A stretch of 64,000 nucleotides of DNA from Tissierellia bacterium (lineage in GTDB: Bacteria > Bacillota > Clostridia > Tissierellales > Sedimentibacteraceae). Within the stretch, counting starts at the first letter, position 1; every line of letters starts with the position of its first letter. Under the pieces are notes generated by a model. That model did not search any database, had not been told where the DNA came from, and saw nothing but the letters and a program-made list of their open reading frames with translations. The stretch lies in NCBI GenBank assembly GCA_028709465.1, contig JAQVWY010000003.1, forward strand, positions 1-64,000, written 5' to 3'. The translations under genes and the position numbers were made by a program. Positions 25,667-34,888 of the stretch are shown here, piece by piece.

Positions 25667-26599
25667 TTAAGAACGTATAATAGTCCCAGTTTTACCTGAT
25701 AATCCATCGGCCGCTTTTTCTAAGGATGTTATTAAAGCTTTTCTGCCAGATTTAGAAGTTGCAAAAGATAACGCAGCTTTTACTTTAGGCAACATTGATC
25801 CTTCTGCAAATTCCTTTTCTTCAATGTATTTATTAGCTAATTCTACAGTTAATTCAGATAACCATTCTTGATCTGGTTTTCCAAACCTAATTGCAACCTT
25901 TTCTACGGCTGTCAAAACAACGAAACTATCTGCATCTATTAATTCTGCCATTAATGAGCTTGCAAAATCTTTATCTATTACTGCCCCTACGCCTTTTAAT
26001 TCATTACCCTTTTTTACTACTGGTATTCCTCCGCCACCGCAAGCAACAACTATTTGACCAGCTTCTAACAATGTTTTAATAGTCTCTATTTCTACAATAT
26101 CTTTTGGCTCTGGAGAAGCTACTACTCTTCTATAGCCACGACCAGAATCTTCTACTATAATCATTCCATTAGCCCGACCAACTTCAGCCTCTTGTTCAGT
26201 CATAAATGGACCTATTGGTTTTGTAGGTCTTTTAAAAGCAGGATCATTTTCATCTACGATAACTTGTGTAACTATAGATGATACAGTTTTATTTATACCT
26301 CTATTTAATAGCTCTTCACGAAGAGTATTTTGCAAATCATATCCAATATAAGCCTGACTCATAGCTACGCAAACAGACAAAGGTATAACTGGAAGTTTTG
26401 GATCAATTTTTCCATATTCTACAAAGGCATTGTTAATCATTCCTACCTGTGGTCCATTACCGTGTGCAATTACAACATCATAACCCGCCTCAATTAAATC
26501 TGCTATTGATTTTGAAGTATACTTTACTGCTGCCATTTGTTCTTTAAGTGTATTACCTAAGGCATTACCGCCTAATGCAATTACTATTTTTTTCGCCAC
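25667..26599 (-). CDS. arcC: Carbamate kinase
   Basis: This 310-residue protein of the amino acid kinase fold shows IVIALGGNALG at the N-terminus, VVIAHGNGPQVGMINNAF, PIGPFMTEQEAE and VACGGGGIPVV. It transfers phosphate from carbamoyl phosphate to ADP, yielding ATP, ammonia and CO2. In this cluster it would harvest energy from carbamoyl phosphate produced by YgeW. The start is GTG (26597-26599), with GAGGG upstream. Confidence 0.96.
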   Translation of the reverse strand: MAKKIVIALGGNALGNTLKEQMAAVKYTSKSIADLIEAGYDVVIAHGNGPQVGMINNAFVEYGKIDPKLPVIPLSVCVAMSQAYIGYDLQNTLREELLNRGINKTVSSIVTQVIVDENDPAFKRPTKPIGPFMTEQEAEVGRANGMIIVEDSGRGYRRVVASPEPKDIVEIETIKTLLEAGQIVVACGGGGIPVVKKGNELKGVGAVIDKDFASSLMAELIDADSFVVLTAVEKVAIRFGKPDQEWLSELTVELANKYIEEKEFAEGSMLPKVKAALSFATSKSGRKALITSLEKAADGLSGKTGTIIRS

Positions 26600-26639
26600 A
26601 CTATATCCCTCACCTTCATTTTTTTAACATTTAATCTTA

Positions 26640-28352
26640 TTATTGAATTAAATAAGGATATTCTTTTAACATAGTTTCAAGAATATTATCAATAGATTTA
26701 TTACCCTTACTAAATTCATTTAAATCATATTCGTATTCGTATTCATTTTTATCCTCATCTCTTATAAAAAACTTATTGCTATCTAATTTAAGAATTCCTG
26801 CATTTTCAGAATTTTCAAATTCTTCCTTATCAGCAAATAAAGTGATCTTTTTAAAATAAGGAAATCCGCCCCTAGTACAGAATGTGTGACAGTTGTCACA
26901 TTCATTGCATCTATTTTCAATATGAACTATTTGATATGGAGCATCAAATCTATCATCATATACTCTTATATTTGCACGATTCGGACAAACATCTACACAA
27001 ATACCGCAGTTTTTCTTAAAGCAGTCATATGTTGGTAATGTATCTTCTAAATACCTGCCATTGCCTTTATTTTTATAATTAGAATCATTTTTAGAACTTT
27101 CCGCTAATTTTTTTATTGAATCTATGTCTAATTTTCCAAACTTCATTTGTTTTACAGATATTTTATCTACTAGTGATTTCATATTTTTATATCCACCAGG
27201 CTTTAATAAAAGTGTAGAAACCGTAAGAGGAGCAATACCCGTCATTAAAACTTCAATAATATTATTTTTATCAATTCCACCTGATAATGAAATATGAATA
27301 TCTTCATCTAAAGCTTCAGCAAACATAGCTGATACTCCCAAAGCTATTGGGTATAGAGGTTTGCCTGACAAATACATACTTTCTCCAGGAAGAATGTTTC
27401 TAGAATTATATACAGGTAAAGTATTTGTTAATTTTATTCCCACAAATACATTATTTTCTTTTCCAAGTCGTTTTAATTCTTTGACAATTTCAATAGCCAT
27501 ATTAAATTTTAAATCATGATCAAAATCTTCTTTTCGTATAACAATATCATTATAACCTAAATTATCTAATATACTTCTCACATTGTCATATCCTAATAGT
27601 GTAGGATTAAATTTAATAAATGTATTTATTTTTTTATTTTTAATTAAATGTTTTACAATATCTAAAATTTCTTCAGGTTTTGCACCATGCATAGTAGAAA
27701 GTGTTACAGTATTTGAAATTTTAGAAGAAATTTTATCTATATCTTCAAGCTTAAATTTTTTAAATTTATTAATATTATTTTTTAATACTTTTATACATTC
27801 TTTAAAACAGTCTGTATTTTTTGCATCCTTTAAGTTATCTATAAAATTAGATATTTTCTCAGATTGAATTCCTTCAAGGTTATATCCCACACTAATATTG
27901 AATACAAAATCCTTTATATAAGAGAATCCCAATTCAATAGCCATTACCTGTAACAATATAGATCCTTTTATATATTCATTAGAAGCATCTTTTACAGTTA
28001 ATTCTGTTGACCATTCAACATTGTAACCTACATTTTTAACGTCAATACATGGCTTTTCTATCATAGATTGCATTTCCCTGCCATCCATTATTTGAACAGT
28101 CTTGCACTCAAAAAATCTAGCTCCTGTTAAATATGCAGATAAAAAATTTTGAGCTAATTGAGTATGAGGTCCTGCTGCTGGTCCTATTGGATATCTTAAA
28201 TACTCATTATTAAAGCTCATTTTAAGATTGTCATTTATATCTGTAAAAAAATCCTTTTTATCAATTTCTAGTATTTTTCCCTTTGTATGGTAGTCTTGCA
28301 AGCAAACTTCAATTAAATATTCAAATGATAAACTCTTCATTACATCGCTCAT
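26640..28352 (-). CDS. ygfK: YgfK-like iron-sulfur oxidoreductase, short form
   Basis: This protein is about 570 residues from the ATG at 28350-28352. The N-terminal three-quarters resemble the dihydroorotate-dehydrogenase-like FMN domain of YgfK (RYPIGPAAGPHTQLAQNF, FECKTVQIMDGREM). The C-terminal part carries two 4Fe-4S motifs (Cys444, 449, 452, 456 and 482, 485, 488, 492). Typical YgfK proteins are about 1000 residues with a glutamate-synthase-like FAD/NAD(P) domain in between; that domain is absent here and the join is clean. It likely moves electrons for purine reduction or oxidation, but needs an external flavin partner. A longer frame of 26 codons upstream runs through a hairpin and is less likely. 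Confidence 0.82.
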   Translation of the reverse strand: MSDVMKSLSFEYLIEVCLQDYHTKGKILEIDKKDFFTDINDNLKMSFNNEYLRYPIGPAAGPHTQLAQNFLSAYLTGARFFECKTVQIMDGREMQSMIEKPCIDVKNVGYNVEWSTELTVKDASNEYIKGSILLQVMAIELGFSYIKDFVFNISVGYNLEGIQSEKISNFIDNLKDAKNTDCFKECIKVLKNNINKFKKFKLEDIDKISSKISNTVTLSTMHGAKPEEILDIVKHLIKNKKINTFIKFNPTLLGYDNVRSILDNLGYNDIVIRKEDFDHDLKFNMAIEIVKELKRLGKENNVFVGIKLTNTLPVYNSRNILPGESMYLSGKPLYPIALGVSAMFAEALDEDIHISLSGGIDKNNIIEVLMTGIAPLTVSTLLLKPGGYKNMKSLVDKISVKQMKFGKLDIDSIKKLAESSKNDSNYKNKGNGRYLEDTLPTYDCFKKNCGICVDVCPNRANIRVYDDRFDAPYQIVHIENRCNECDNCHTFCTRGGFPYFKKITLFADKEEFENSENAGILKLDSNKFFIRDEDKNEYEYEYDLNEFSKGNKSIDNILETMLKEYPYLIQ

Positions 28353-28375
28353 AATACTCGCCTTTCTTGTAACAT

Positions 28376-28405
28376 GACATGGGACGGCTACACCCGTCCC
28401 ATGTC
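28376..28405. repeat. GC-rich perfect hairpin upstream of ygfK
   Basis: Twelve-base perfect arms (GACATGGGACGG and CCGTCCCATGTC) with loop CTACAC stand out in very AT-rich DNA. The hairpin lies 24 bases before the ygfK start. No U-tract follows on the minus strand. It may protect or process the polycistronic mRNA, or be a small mobile hairpin. Confidence 0.72.
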
Positions 28406-28452
28406 TTTTAAGTTTTTTATCTGTTGCCATTGCTATGAATGACTAATTTTCC

Positions 28453-28482
28453 TGTCATTCTGAAGGCGTAGCCTGAAGAATC
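28453..28482. repeat. Dispersed TGTCATTCTGAA repeat, half copy
   Basis: This reads TGTCATTCTGAAGGCGTAGC then CTGAAGAATC, the half-site of the family found at 39632, 48666, 51138 and 52500. It overlaps the 3' end of ygeY and encodes its last residues and stop codon. Confidence 0.8.
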
Positions 28483-29786
28483 GTGTATATGGTTGGAAGA
28501 GCAGCATATACAGCAGCACATACTACTAAATCTTGTTTCCAAGTTTTTTCATTTGGTGCATGTGCTTGGGCTTCTGCTCCAGGACCAAATCCAATTACAG
28601 GGATGCCATTACGTCCCATAATTGAAACTCCATTAGTAGAGAATGTCCATTTATCTGTAAGTGGACGAGCTTTTCTCATTTGCTCTGTTTCATTAGAACC
28701 TATACGATATTCGCCATAAAGTCCCTTATATGCTTCTTCCATTGCTTTTGTTACTTTATGATCCTCTGGAATTACCCATGTTGGGAAATAGCATTCAATA
28801 GGATATACTAATCCTGTATAACTTGGCCTATCATAATCATACATGCTTACTGTTGCATTATATTTCTTTACAGCAGGTAGTACACGAATTTCATCTAAAC
28901 AGCTTTCCCATGTTTCACCAGCGGTCATACGACGGTCTAAGGAAATTGAACATGAGTCAGCTACTGCACAACGGCTAGGTGAAGTAAAGAATATTTGAGA
29001 TGTAGTTACAGTACCCCTTCCTAAAAAATTAGCTTCTTTCCATTCTTTATTATATTTTTCATCAAGCATTTTAACTAATCCTTTGATTTCCTTGTCCTCA
29101 GCAGAATCATTTTCGTTAAGATCTCTAACATTCATTAAAATTTCTGCCATTTTGTAAATTGCATTGTCTCCTCTTTCTGGAGCTGAACCGTGGCATGAAA
29201 CGCCTTGAACATCTACACGGATTTCCATACGACCTCTTTGCCCTCTATAAATACCACCATCAGTTGGTTCTGTAGAAACAACAAATTCTGGTCTAATTTT
29301 ACCTTCTTTTATTATATATTCCCAGCAAAGTCCATCACAGTCCTCTTCCTGAACTGATCCTACAACTAATGCTGTATATTTATCATTTAATAGACCTAAA
29401 TCCTTCATTATTTTAGCACCATAAACAGATGAAACAATTCCACCTAACTGGTCAGAAGTACCACGACCACCTATTTCCGTTTCTGATTCAAATCCCTCAT
29501 AGGGATCAAAATTCCAGTTATCTCTATTACCTATACCAACAGTGTCTATGTGGGCGTCAAATCCTATCAAAGTCTTACCTGTTCCCATGTATCCAAGTAC
29601 ATTACCCTGGGGATCTATATCTATTTTATCAAAACCAACTGCTTTCATTTCTTTTGCAATACGATCAACTACACCTTTTTCTTCTGCACTTTCACCTGGT
29701 ATAGCAACTAAATCTCTTAAAAATTTAGTCATTGCCGATTCATAACCTTGAGCAGCTTCTTTTATTTTATTAAAATTTAAATTCAT
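28455..29786 (-). CDS. ygeY: YgeY-family M20 hydrolase
   Basis: This zinc peptidase/deacylase of the M20 fold is 443 residues from the ATG at 29784-29786 (GGAGG eight bases upstream; five earlier codons rejected). Metal-site blocks are [35 protein letters not shown] and VVSTEPTDG. Dimerisation-domain features include [15 protein letters not shown]. YgeY enzymes are linked to selenium-dependent purine metabolism and likely hydrolyse an amide or ureido intermediate. The last nine residues, ILQATPSE and stop, come from the dispersed repeat described at 28453. Confidence 0.92.
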   Translation of the reverse strand: MNLNFNKIKEAAQGYESAMTKFLRDLVAIPGESAEEKGVVDRIAKEMKAVGFDKIDIDPQGNVLGYMGTGKTLIGFDAHIDTVGIGNRDNWNFDPYEGFESETEIGGRGTSDQLGGIVSSVYGAKIMKDLGLLNDKYTALVVGSVQEEDCDGLCWEYIIKEGKIRPEFVVSTEPTDGGIYRGQRGRMEIRVDVQGVSCHGSAPERGDNAIYKMAEILMNVRDLNENDSAEDKEIKGLVKMLDEKYNKEWKEANFLGRGTVTTSQIFFTSPSRCAVADSCSISLDRRMTAGETWESCLDEIRVLPAVKKYNATVSMYDYDRPSYTGLVYPIECYFPTWVIPEDHKVTKAMEEAYKGLYGEYRIGSNETEQMRKARPLTDKWTFSTNGVSIMGRNGIPVIGFGPGAEAQAHAPNEKTWKQDLVVCAAVYAALPTIYTILQATPSE

Positions 29787-29823
29787 TATATGAACCTCCA
29801 CTTTTTCTATAAGATTATTTAAA

Positions 29824-31020
29824 CTACTTAACTAATCTTGGCTTATTTTGATCAGCTAATTTCTGTAATGTTTCTTCTGGATTTTTAATTTTTTGTAAGA
29901 AAATCATAGCAGAAATAATATATGGCTTATAACTAGCTTCTTTATAAAGAGGTATTCTATATCTATTAAATACTGATTCGTCAACTTCCCCTTCTTTACA
30001 GCTTAATCCAGTAATGTCAGCTGGTAAGCAGTGAAGATACAGTGCTTTCCCTTTTTTAGTAGTTTTCATTAATTCTTCAGTACAAGCCCAGTCTTTATGT
30101 TGCGCGTTTTGAGCTAATAATTCTTTTTCCAAGGCTTTTATTCCTTCATGATCTCCTTCGCCATAAAGATTAGTTCTCTTTTCCATGGCAGCGAAAGGAG
30201 CCCAACTCTTTGGATAAACTATATCAGCATCTTTAAATGCCTCAGCCATAGAGTTTGTTTTTGTAAAATTGCCACCATATTTACTAGCATTTCTTCTAGC
30301 TACTTCTTCAACTTCAGGCATTACTTCATATCCTTCTGGATGAGCAAGAACTACATCCATTCCAAATCTTGTCATAAGTCCAATTACACCTTGAGGTACT
30401 GATAATGGTTTACCATATGAAGGAGAATAAGCCCAAGTCATAGCTATTTTTTTACCTTTTAAATTTTCAATCCCCCCAAACTCATTTATTAAATGTAAAG
30501 AATCTGCCATTGTTTGAGTTGGATGGTCAATGTCACATTGTAAGTTAACTATTGTAGGCCTTTGCTCTAATACACCATCTTTAAATCCTTCATCAACATA
30601 ATCTGCAACTGCTTTTTGATAAGCATGCCCTTTTCCTATATACATATCATCACGAATTCCAATAACATCTGCCATAAATGAAATCATGTTGGCCGTTTCT
30701 TTTACAGTTTCACCATGTGCAATTTGAGATTTACCTTCATCTAAATCTTGAACTTCTAAACCTAAAAAGTTACAAGCTGAAGCAAAAGAAAATCTTGTTC
30801 TAGTTGAGTTATCTCTAAATATGGAAATTCCTAATCCTGAATCGAATACTTTAGGGCTAATGTTGTTTTCTCTTAAATATCTTATGGTATCTGCAACTGT
30901 AAAAATTGCTTCTAATTCCCCTTGAGTTTTATCCCAAGTTAATAAAAAGTCATTTTGATAAAGAGCCTTGTAGTTTATTTTTTTTAATTTTTCTAATAAC
31001 TTATTAAAGTTTTTACTCAT
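29824..31020 (-). CDS. ygeW: Knotted carbamoyltransferase YgeW
   Basis: This 398-residue protein belongs to the aspartate/ornithine carbamoyltransferase superfamily, YgeW branch. The carbamoyl phosphate loop is [15 protein letters not shown]; the second substrate region includes [36 protein letters not shown] block is typical of YgeW. Its physiological substrate in this pathway is not fixed. In the catabolic direction it would yield carbamoyl phosphate for the ArcC kinase of the same cluster. AGGAG precedes the ATG. Confidence 0.93.
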   Translation of the reverse strand: MSKNFNKLLEKLKKINYKALYQNDFLLTWDKTQGELEAIFTVADTIRYLRENNISPKVFDSGLGISIFRDNSTRTRFSFASACNFLGLEVQDLDEGKSQIAHGETVKETANMISFMADVIGIRDDMYIGKGHAYQKAVADYVDEGFKDGVLEQRPTIVNLQCDIDHPTQTMADSLHLINEFGGIENLKGKKIAMTWAYSPSYGKPLSVPQGVIGLMTRFGMDVVLAHPEGYEVMPEVEEVARRNASKYGGNFTKTNSMAEAFKDADIVYPKSWAPFAAMEKRTNLYGEGDHEGIKALEKELLAQNAQHKDWACTEELMKTTKKGKALYLHCLPADITGLSCKEGEVDESVFNRYRIPLYKEASYKPYIISAMIFLQKIKNPEETLQKLADQNKPRLVK

Positions 31021-31088
31021 AGTTGGTCTCCTTTTTTACTTTAATTTCATATTTTATTTTAATTTCTATTTTTCAGAATAATGTGTTA

Positions 31089-32297
31089 TTATATATTGGG
31101 ATATGAGCCATTCCATACTATATCCCTATAACCTTCAAAATAAGTGTCTCCTTCAGTACTGAATAACAAAACTACAGAATTTTCATCTAGCTTTAATAAT
31201 TTTTTAATATCTGCTAATTCTTCTTTTTTCATTAATTGTGAAACAACTCCCATAGTGGCTGCACCGCTTTCTCCTGATATTACTCTTTCATCTCCCTTAA
31301 GTGGATTACCAAGAACTCGCATTCCATGAGCTGCTGTTTCTTCGGGTATTGATAGGAAGTTTTCAACATTTCCATGTAGTACAGGCCATCCAATTGTAAT
31401 CGGCTCGCCACAAGCAAGACCTGCCATTATAGTATTCATTTCTCCAGTAACAGGATGAAGTTTTTCATCATCAGCCTTTGCAGTTTTATAAAGACAAGCA
31501 GCTTTATCCGGTTCAACAATTGTTATTATAGGTTTTTTATCAGCATATATTGAACTAAAGAAACCAGTTACCCCTGATGCTAATGAACCAACTCCTGCTT
31601 GAATAAATATATGTGTAGGCCTTAAATTTTGAGATTTTAATTTTAAATATGCTTCATAAGCCATAGTCATATATCCTTGCATTATCCATCTTGGTAACTC
31701 TTCATAGCCCGGCCAAGCTGTATCCTGAACCATAACATATCCATTCTTTTCAGCTAACTCATTGCAGTATCTTACAGTATCATCATAGTTCCATTCTGTA
31801 ATTTCACATGTAGCACCATGAGCTCTAATTCTGTCTCTTCTTTCAAGAGCGCTGCCTTTTGGCATATAAACAATAGCTTTTTGCTTTAACTGTTCAGCAG
31901 TCCAAGCTATTCCCCTTCCATGATTTCCATCTGTTGCTGTTATAAATGTAATATCACCTAATTGTTTTTTAACTTCATGGGATATCATTGTTTTATAAGG
32001 AAGCTCTTCAATATTTTTTCCTAATTTATTAGCAATATATTGGCCTATTGTAAAGCTCCCGCCTAATACTTTAAATGCATTAAGACCAAATCTATAGGAT
32101 TCATCTTTTATAAATATATCTTTTAATCCTAGATATCTTGCAAGTTCTTTTAATTCCACTAGTGGTGTTTCCCAATATTGTTCAAAACTTTTATGAAATT
32201 TAAGAACTTTTTTCGCAACATCTTCACTTAAGAAACTTAAATCTGTTTTTTGTCTTTTTGTTATATCATTTTGTACTAAATCAAATTTAACAGTCAT
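31089..32297 (-). CDS. ygeX: Diaminopropionate ammonia-lyase
   Basis: This 402-residue PLP enzyme (fold type II) has the PLP lysine in GLNAFKVLGGSF (Lys76) and the TATDGNHGRGIAWTA motif; a glycine-rich QAGVGSLASGV loop binds the phosphate. It converts 2,3-diaminopropionate to pyruvate and two ammonia. In this cluster diaminopropionate is the likely end product of purine carbon skeleton breakdown. The gene follows the symporter by 152 bases and precedes ygeW. Confidence 0.95.
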   Translation of the reverse strand: MTVKFDLVQNDITKRQKTDLSFLSEDVAKKVLKFHKSFEQYWETPLVELKELARYLGLKDIFIKDESYRFGLNAFKVLGGSFTIGQYIANKLGKNIEELPYKTMISHEVKKQLGDITFITATDGNHGRGIAWTAEQLKQKAIVYMPKGSALERRDRIRAHGATCEITEWNYDDTVRYCNELAEKNGYVMVQDTAWPGYEELPRWIMQGYMTMAYEAYLKLKSQNLRPTHIFIQAGVGSLASGVTGFFSSIYADKKPIITIVEPDKAACLYKTAKADDEKLHPVTGEMNTIMAGLACGEPITIGWPVLHGNVENFLSIPEETAAHGMRVLGNPLKGDERVISGESGAATMGVVSQLMKKEELADIKKLLKLDENSVVLLFSTEGDTYFEGYRDIVWNGSYPNI

Positions 32298-32449
32298 TTT
32301 CAGCTACCTTTCTATAAAATTTCCTACAATATTAACAATATTCTTTTGTAGCAATATCTAATCCAAATTATTTTTTAAAACCTATTTAATATTTTTATTA
32401 AAATAGAGAATTTTATTTCTTAATTTAAAATATGTCATTATTACATTTT

Positions 32450-33862
32450 TTATTCAAATGCTGATGGTGCAGGTGGTTTCCCCATTTTTCTTTCAATCCA
32501 TGTTACAATAAAGAAAGATAACATTCCAAAGAAGCTACCAAATACTATTGGTAATATTCCATAGGGTGAACCTGCAATTTGCCAATATAATACTGCAACT
32601 GAACCAACAATTATTGAAACAATACCTGCATTTTTAGTAGCATCTTTAACAGTAATCCCCAATCCATATGCAGCAAATGGACCAGATGATCTTAACGCAA
32701 ATGCAAACAAGTTTAAAGTAACAAGACTTATATTTAACATCGCAATAGAAGCGCTTATAATACAGATAGTAATATTGCTTAATCTTGTAAGTAATATTAT
32801 TCTTTTATCTTCTACTTTAGGATTTATAAATCTTTGATAAATATCTTTAATCAATATAGTTGATGCACATAAAAGATTTGAGTCTGCACTAGACATGGTA
32901 GCTGCAACGATCGCTGCAGCAACTGCTCCTGTTATCCAAGATGGTGCATAGGCAGTGGTTGCATACATTAATGCAGTAGTTCCTTTACCATTATCTAATC
33001 CTGGATTTTCTGCTAAAGCTACAAGACCTATTATAGTTGGAATAAAAGCTAACATTGCCATCATTATTGCTGATAAAACAGATGCCTTTTGTGCTGTTTT
33101 TGCATCTTCTGCTGATGAAAATCTGCTTACCATTTCAGGTCCAGATAAAAATGTACAAAAATAATTAAATATGAGCCCTAAAATTGTTACTATTCCAATC
33201 TTTGTAATATTTAATTCTGCAGGGGGCAAAGCTGAGGATATAGCATCCCATCCACCTGCTCCTCGTATAATAAATGGTATCGAAATAAGTAACCCGAAAA
33301 ATATTATTAAATACTGCACAATATCAGCTATTGCATCAGCAAGCATACCACCTAATGTTGTATAAACAATGATAATAAATGCTGCCAATAATATACAAGC
33401 ATTTAATGGTATGCCCGTCAATGCACTTACAACAGAACCTGCTGCCATTATTTGAGAAGCTGTTAAACAAAACAATGATATAACATTTAAAACTGCAGTA
33501 AATGTACCTGCAGTATTTCCAAAACGTCGATTTACTACTTCAGGTATTGTAAATGCCATTGTTTTTCGAATTCTTGGTGCAAAGTAAGCTAATGGTATCA
33601 TTGCAATAGCTGCTGCAAGTACATACCATGCAGCACTTAAACCCCAACCACCAAAAGCCTTTGCCGCTACACCAGTTGTACTACCTCCTCCTATGTTATT
33701 TGCTGATAATGAAGCTGCAACCATAAACATTCCCATTCTTCTTCCCGCTAACATATAATCTGAACTGCTTTTGATCGTAAGTTTGTTAGTTAGATAACCG
33801 ATTGAAAATAACACAATCATATATACCAAAATCATTATTACCGGTACAATTTGTATATTCAT
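32450..33862 (-). CDS. Sodium:solute symporter family transporter
   Basis: This 470-residue membrane protein has about 13 helices and SSS-family features: SSSDYMLAGRRMGMFMVAAS, NNIGGGSTTGVAAKAFGG and the sodium-site helix AAAIVAATMSSADSNLLCAS. It is the first gene of the purine cluster; its substrate cannot be read from sequence, but a purine breakdown intermediate, amino acid or related nitrogen compound is likely. AGGAGG precedes the ATG. Confidence 0.9.
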   Translation of the reverse strand: MNIQIVPVIMILVYMIVLFSIGYLTNKLTIKSSSDYMLAGRRMGMFMVAASLSANNIGGGSTTGVAAKAFGGWGLSAAWYVLAAAIAMIPLAYFAPRIRKTMAFTIPEVVNRRFGNTAGTFTAVLNVISLFCLTASQIMAAGSVVSALTGIPLNACILLAAFIIIVYTTLGGMLADAIADIVQYLIIFFGLLISIPFIIRGAGGWDAISSALPPAELNITKIGIVTILGLIFNYFCTFLSGPEMVSRFSSAEDAKTAQKASVLSAIMMAMLAFIPTIIGLVALAENPGLDNGKGTTALMYATTAYAPSWITGAVAAAIVAATMSSADSNLLCASTILIKDIYQRFINPKVEDKRIILLTRLSNITICIISASIAMLNISLVTLNLFAFALRSSGPFAAYGLGITVKDATKNAGIVSIIVGSVAVLYWQIAGSPYGILPIVFGSFFGMLSFFIVTWIERKMGKPPAPSAFE

Positions 33863-34134
33863 ATTTCCTCCTATTAAAAAACTCCTTTTTTATTTAAATG
33901 TACTTTTCCCAAATGAAGCTATTTTATACTTTTGAAAATATTAATAATATTACTATTTCAATATCTAATGAATTAACAATGACTTCATTATTTTTTATGT
34001 ACTATAAGGAAAATTTGAAGTTTTTAATTAAATTATTAGAAGTAATAAAAATTTAGACTAAATTAAACCTTTTTAAATTTATGCAAATAAAAAGGCAACA
34101 GAAATTAATCCGCTGCTTTACCAATAAAATTACC
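33863..34134. other. AT-rich leader region of the purine cluster
   Basis: No gene is visible in these 272 bases. They should hold the promoter of the purine cluster, but no convincing sigma-A or sigma-54 box was found. An interrupted palindrome (TTGAAAATA and TATTTCAA around TTAATAATATTAC, 33932-33961) lies about 70 bases before the symporter start and could be an operator. Confidence 0.4.
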
Positions 34135-34371
34135 CTATTCTTTTGTAGTTACATTACCTCTTAATTTATTAACTATATACAATAATACACAAGAACCGAT
34201 TACAGCAACTATAACACTCCATATATTAAATCCTGTAACACCAGATGCTCCTATTAATTAAATATAAATCCCCAATAAAAGCTCCTACAATGCCAACTGT
34301 AATATTTGCAAAAGCACCCATCTCTGAATCTTTACCCATAAGCATACTTGCTTCCAATATATTATGATAAT
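34135..34371 (-). pseudogene. Broken GlsB/YeaQ/YmgE-type small membrane protein gene
   Basis: Two minus-strand fragments match consecutive parts of this family. The first contains MLMGKDSEMGAFANITVGIV then GAFIGDLYL and a stop. The second, in another frame, reads GASGVTGFNIWSVIVAVIG then SCVLLYIVNKLRGN and a TAG at 34135-34137. The normal first 25-30 residues are missing; an in-frame stop sits just upstream. So it is N-terminally truncated and frameshifted. Confidence 0.8.
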
Positions 34372-34416
34372 ATTAAGAAAGTTATACATGAGAAACTGTG
34401 TTATTGTTTTGTTGTA

Positions 34417-34445
34417 TTTAAAAAGAACTCGGTTAGGAGTTCTTT
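34417..34445 (-). terminator. Terminator after the hicA-hicB-secB operon
   Basis: Perfect 9-base arms (AAAGAACTC and GAGTTCTTT) with loop GGTTAG; on the minus strand TTTTTAAAT follows. It ends 13 bases after the SecB-like gene and closes the three-gene unit. Confidence 0.8.
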
Positions 34446-34458
34446 GAATGCTGTTATC

Positions 34459-34866
34459 TTATTTATCTTTTTTTTCTTCATTTAATGCTATTGCTGGCGG
34501 TAAGATTACTCTTGAGTTAATCATTTCATTCGTTAAAATGGAGATTAAAAAACTAATTTCATTGCCTAAAGGAGACAGTAATGTATTTATATTATCTTTG
34601 ATTTCTTTATCACCAATTAAGTCTTTTAACATATATTCAATTACATATTCCATTTCAATACAGAATAAAGCTTCAGGTTCTATAAAAGTCTTTGTTTTAA
34701 GCTCTATTACTAATTTTTTTTCATTATTTTCTATAATCTCATATTCTGTATCTTGAGATATATTAACTGTATTTTTTTCTGGCTTTTCATCTATCCTCAT
34801 AGCCTTGATTTTATTTAAATAATATCTTCTACCTCTTGTTTTATCCATAATATTAACATTTTCCAT
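34459..34866 (-). CDS. SecB-like chaperone of a putative toxin-antitoxin-chaperone module
   Basis: This 135-residue soluble protein ends with the SecB-family block. The region after EALFCIEMEYVIEY corresponds to the FxxEV strand. NINTLLSPLGNEISFLIS then ILTNEMINSRVILPP mirrors the NILFPYARE...RGTFPQLNLAP helix and loop of SecB. Gram-positive anaerobes normally lack export SecB. A lone SecB-like gene 22 bases after an antitoxin is typical of TAC modules, where it holds the antitoxin until it folds on the toxin. The family call is from motif reading only. GGTGG precedes the ATG. Confidence 0.66.
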   Translation of the reverse strand: MENVNIMDKTRGRRYYLNKIKAMRIDEKPEKNTVNISQDTEYEIIENNEKKLVIELKTKTFIEPEALFCIEMEYVIEYMLKDLIGDKEIKDNINTLLSPLGNEISFLISILTNEMINSRVILPPAIALNEEKKDK

Positions 34867-34888
34867 AACATTTCCACCTTTATAATTA

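Noticed and set aside
33863..34134. Sigma-54 promoter or purine-sensing riboswitch ahead of the purine cluster
   Set aside because: No GG-N10-GC pair and no aptamer core could be read in this AT-rich stretch.
34459..34866. Housekeeping export chaperone SecB
   Set aside because: The gene is the third member of a toxin-antitoxin operon in a Gram-positive type genome and only its C-terminal block resembles SecB; a TAC-type role fits better.
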